Both the position numbers and the translations under genes were made by a program. Below the pieces are notes generated by a model. The model saw only the letters and a list, made by a program, of their open reading frames with translations. It had not been told where the DNA came from and ran no database searches. Positions 60,301 to 64,000 of a stretch of 64,000 nucleotides of DNA are shown here, piece by piece. Where the stretch lies: contig NC_065918.1 in the NCBI RefSeq assembly GCF_905147045.1, positions 6,076,001 through 6,140,000 on the forward strand, in the 5' to 3' direction. The DNA comes from Nymphalis io. Its lineage: Eukaryota > Arthropoda > Insecta > Lepidoptera > Nymphalidae. Each line of letters starts with the position of its first letter. Within the stretch, counting starts at the first letter, position 1.

Positions 60301-63300
60301 ACTGTAGGTTGAGCTGCGCATAACATATTTTTATTAAGCTTATTTTATATAAAATATATTTATTTTGCCTCGATATGGCGTTAAGCGAGAGTTTTATAGT
60401 GTAAAATCAATCACTTACAGACAGAATTCCCTTCTGACTAATTTAATTATTTTATCAACATACTCAAAACCTCTCTCTCCTCATGTTTCACAAACAATAG
60501 AATGTACTAGTAATATTCAACCCCTGAACATGCTTTGAGCTCGCCTGCAGCACTGAATAGATTTACTAACTACCTACCGCACAGCATCAAAGGTCCTGAA
60601 TAGCATTCGTAGGGATATTATAATGAAAATAGGGATCACACAGACCATCACACTAGATTCGGACAACAGACACGATGCCCCGAGGCATGTATTGTTCAGA
60701 AATGTTCTCAGCGTGCTAATCAAATTGTGGATAGTGTTAATTATTTATGTACGCATTTATGAAATACATGGTCGACTGGTGTTTAAAATGAGTTTTACTT
60801 TGTATACCTATAAAGTAAAAACTCAGTTTACCTTCTTTAGTAATTATCACGACCATGGTTGATCGACTACAGTATATTTTATAATACTATGATACGATAA
60901 TGATAAAATAAATAAAAGAAAAAAAATTCTGAAGAATGTCTCAATTTCATGTGATATTATTATAAACATTCATTTATTTTATATAGCACATTACACAAAA
61001 AAGCAATGATCATTTGTATTAAATTATGAAAAACAAAAAAAAACTAACAACTCATAAATAACAAAACTATTTTATGAGTTTTATAAATATTTTAGTCAAT
61101 GAATAAAGTGTATGACAAAGTTACATAACAGGAAGAGATTGAAGGTGAAATCTAAAGCCAGTAATATCACTTTACGACTTAATCTCCGTTCCTTCCAACG
61201 TTTGTGTCCGTTGATATTTTGTCTGTTATAGTAACATTGATGTAACGCGTGTGTCACATAGGTCGTACAGAACAAGTAATTGGATACTGCTGCACAAACA
61301 TAATCCCCTTGGGTTCCGAAACTAATTGATTATTATTTCACACTGGCTACAATGTCGGGTGCGCTTCACATGCGACCTATAATTATAGAGGCACACAGAA
61401 CATTTGACCATATTGTTAAATCTGTTCAGTAATCTGTTGCTGTTCATTGCGTATGATCAAACAGAACAACACTCGGATACGACGGACCTATCCAGAAGCG
61501 CTGATATAATATCAAGTACAAACAGTGGTTATATTTGTGAAGTGCTAATTACATATTAACTAGCTATGCCAGAAGTTTCACCCGCGTATAACTTAAAAAA
61601 ATCCCTAAAAGCAGTCTTATAATATTTCAGTTTATACAACATTTTTAGTTTTATTTTCGTAGGATATTAGTATTTATTCAAGAAAATAAATACGTATGTA
61701 TGTACTACCCGTTATGATAATATGTCAAAACTATAAAAAGTAATAAAAACTGTCTATGTCTGTTTTCGGTCTTATCTCGATATCTTTCATATGCAAATAA
61801 TGCATTATCTTAGAAGAAAGTTGATTACCATATAAAAAGTTATAATGAACCTTACCTTAATGTTTATTTTCTTTTATTTATTATTCTTCAATGTACAGAC
61901 AGCGATCATTTACAGATTTATTATATGTATTAATAGTAATTATTTAAGTTTAATATTTAACAATTTAATATTTTAAGTAAACTTAGTAAGTAAGTTTCGC
62001 AGTTTTACTGTAATTAGCTTTTATTATAAACAAAACAAAAAATCTATGTAATTTAAATAAAAACTAAATAACTGGTTGTAAGTGTAACTAACCACAAAAA
62101 ACCTTCCAATACCTACCTATTACTTTAAATACAGGTACAGTGCGTCTTTAACAAATCGCTAGCGCCTTGAATATCGCAAAACAGACACAATCATCAACGA
62201 CGTCTGCCCTCGCTTGGTGCTATGCGCGGCGGGCGTTCACATTGTCACCGTCGTAACTTTTAAAATATTTGTCCAAATGACATAATTTAAAAGACAAAGT
62301 TTAAGTATATAGAAGACATGACAATCTTAGTAAAGTATTTCTTTACACAAAGAAATGAACAAAATGACGAATGATAATATGATCTCGTGCTATTTAAAGA
62401 CTGAATTCAGTTTAACTTATTGTATCAGTTCCGTTCGTTGGAAGTATTCTTCATAAAAAAAAAATTATACATGTTTTTATTCATAATTACGCTGGACCTG
62501 TTAGATGGAGTTGTGCTGGCGTTTTTGATAAATGTTATACTTATACGAAAGCATTCGCAATACGGAGTTGCCACCTTCTTGCTGTAATTGCATTTTTTTT
62601 ATATTCATTCATACGTCTGATCTTAGTCATATTATTAAAACATTTTAATTTTTACAATACGTAATTTATATGTTTAGTAATATTATTACAATAACAATTG
62701 CAATATATATTTTTTTTAATTTTTAAATATAATACTTATCTGTTTACGATTTATTCTCCAATATTATTGACATTAAAAATTACTCATAAACTTTATTCAT
62801 TTATATAATCATATCATGGATTAAAATGTATTCCTCAAAACTGATAAATGAGCAAACAACACTTAAAATCAGAAAGGACTTAATAAATCTTACTCTAAGA
62901 CCCAATTAATGAGAATGCAATCACAAATACTTTTAATCTAATCACGGCATTGAAATAGCATTAATTGTATTATTAATTTATCATAGCTATCTGACCATTC
63001 TATCTAATGACTTACTTTGTACCGTTTATCGCGCCGTCAAAGACAATGAGCGTCTAAAGCATAAAGCCCGTTATTAGGGTTGTCACCTGGCCCTTAATTG
63101 TTATCGTATTTAAATCGGAACTCGAACCTGCAATATCCAGCAATACAATACTATAACAACAATACTTTTAATTAAAGATGAATGAATGAGAATGATAAAT
63201 TCTAATGCTAAAATAAATTAAATGAAGAATTTTTTTATATTAACACATAACAAAGATAATACACCATTATACAATTATTTTAATGAAATGTAACGTGACG

Positions 63301-63344
63301 TTAACCTTTAATAAGACATACGCTAATTAAATTATAAAGATCTT

Positions 63345-63585
63345 TTCTTAATGGTAGAGCTTTCTGCAAGTCCATCTGATTAGGTACCACCACACCCATC
63401 ACATATTCTTCCACCAAACAGCAATACTGCAATACTTAGTATAAATGTTTTTCGGTTTGACAGATTTGAGTGTGCCATTCACAAGGGCAAATTCATCTTA
63501 TTTCCTATTGGCGATGGAAGGGAGCACCACTTACCAGCAGGTAGCCTATTTGCCAGTCTGCTTACCTGTTTTGTTTAGATAAAAA
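63345..63585 (+). mobile_element. Repeat-D copy
   Basis: Sense-oriented: gagctttctgcaagtccatc, taggtaccaccacacccatc, ccaaacagcaatactgcaat and cttaccagcaggtagcctat. It ends near a short A-rich tail. The middle is diverged. Confidence 0.65.
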
Positions 63586-64000
63586 TATAGATTCGAGAAA
63601 CGATTCTAAACTGATTGATATGAATAGTTTCATTACGATTACAATAGTATACAGCTTCAGATTTTACATAATATGTTTGTTGTTGAGATGTAATTTATAT
63701 ATATATATATAAGCTTTATATTATGCAAAATTTGTATATCTCAAAATTTCTACAGACACAACGTCCAATATATGATATTGATAAATACCAGTATATATCA
63801 ATATTTATAATGATATAGTGGATAAAAAAATGTTAATTTTAGTCAGAAAAAATTTAAGCGTTATAAATAAAAATTATCGTTTGCTTTTTGTAATATAAGC
63901 CAATTCTTTCGGATATATGAAAAAAATATTTGAATATAAATGCCTGAACATAAAGTAGTTCGTGCGTGCAGTAAGACGTATTAACGCAGTACGGGTGGAT

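Larger units (their letters stand above)
56758..64000 (+). other. Start of next Ddr intron (open at window end)
   Basis: No kinase-domain exon is visible. The tract holds a SINE-C copy (56925-57130), a dispersed-repeat remnant (57195-57310), an unassigned repeat-like tract (58480-58920), two CpG-richer patches (61190-61520, 62145-62260), a Repeat-D copy (63345-63585) and a (TA)n run at about 63696-63712. The frame at 60623-60862 has no recognisable domain. Confidence 0.7.

Noticed and set aside
56758..64000. Search for the Ddr kinase domain (glycine loop, HRD, DFG)
   Set aside because: No frame near a splice acceptor gives these motifs, so the kinase exons are taken to lie outside the window.

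Overview
The window is AT-rich eukaryotic DNA, almost certainly from a lepidopteran and probably a butterfly. It has long introns, short GT-AG-bounded exons, and many degenerate tRNA-derived SINEs and poly-A retroposons of types I associate with Lepidoptera. The species assignment is an inference from general knowledge; no species-specific marker was recognised. Gene density is very low, with two protein-coding loci supported.

Locus 1 (22470-23348, minus strand) is an intact, intronless 292-codon gene for a divergent succinate dehydrogenase iron-sulfur subunit (SdhB-like). All eleven cluster-ligand cysteines and the ubiquinone-site residues are kept, but several otherwise near-invariant positions differ. 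It reads as a working paralog, possibly a retrogene, and not as the housekeeping copy.

Locus 2 (28056-56757 and beyond, plus strand) is the 5' part of a discoidin domain receptor tyrosine kinase (Ddr). I reconstructed ten consecutive coding exons, phase-compatible at every junction (612 codons). They encode a signal peptide, a basic and Thr-rich extension, the discoidin (F5/8C) domain, the discoidin-like domain, an extracellular juxtamembrane segment with a furin-like RKKR, one transmembrane helix and the start of the cytoplasmic juxtamembrane region. No kinase exons were found, so they should lie beyond position 64000. The first coding exon starts at a splice acceptor five bases before the ATG, so a 5'UTR exon lies upstream. 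If it lies upstream of 22.5 kb, for example near the CpG-rich patch at 15.47-15.66 kb, the SdhB-like gene is nested antisense in Ddr intron 1.

Layout: 1-15.4 kb is gene-poor with scattered SINE remnants; 15.47-15.66 kb is CpG-rich; 15.7-22.4 kb is AT-rich and empty; 22.47-23.35 kb is SdhB-like; 23.35-28.05 kb holds repeats; 28.05-56.76 kb is Ddr exons and introns; 56.76-64 kb is the next, unfinished Ddr intron. Four repeat families recur: SINE-A (tRNA head plus a unique body), SINE-B (one copy with well-kept pol III boxes), SINE-C (tRNA head plus a LINE-like tail) and Repeat-D (a poly-A-tailed short retroposon with about ten copies). A three-unit tandem repeat of about 120 bp and a near-perfect 50-bp hairpin are also present. 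The A-D names are local labels.
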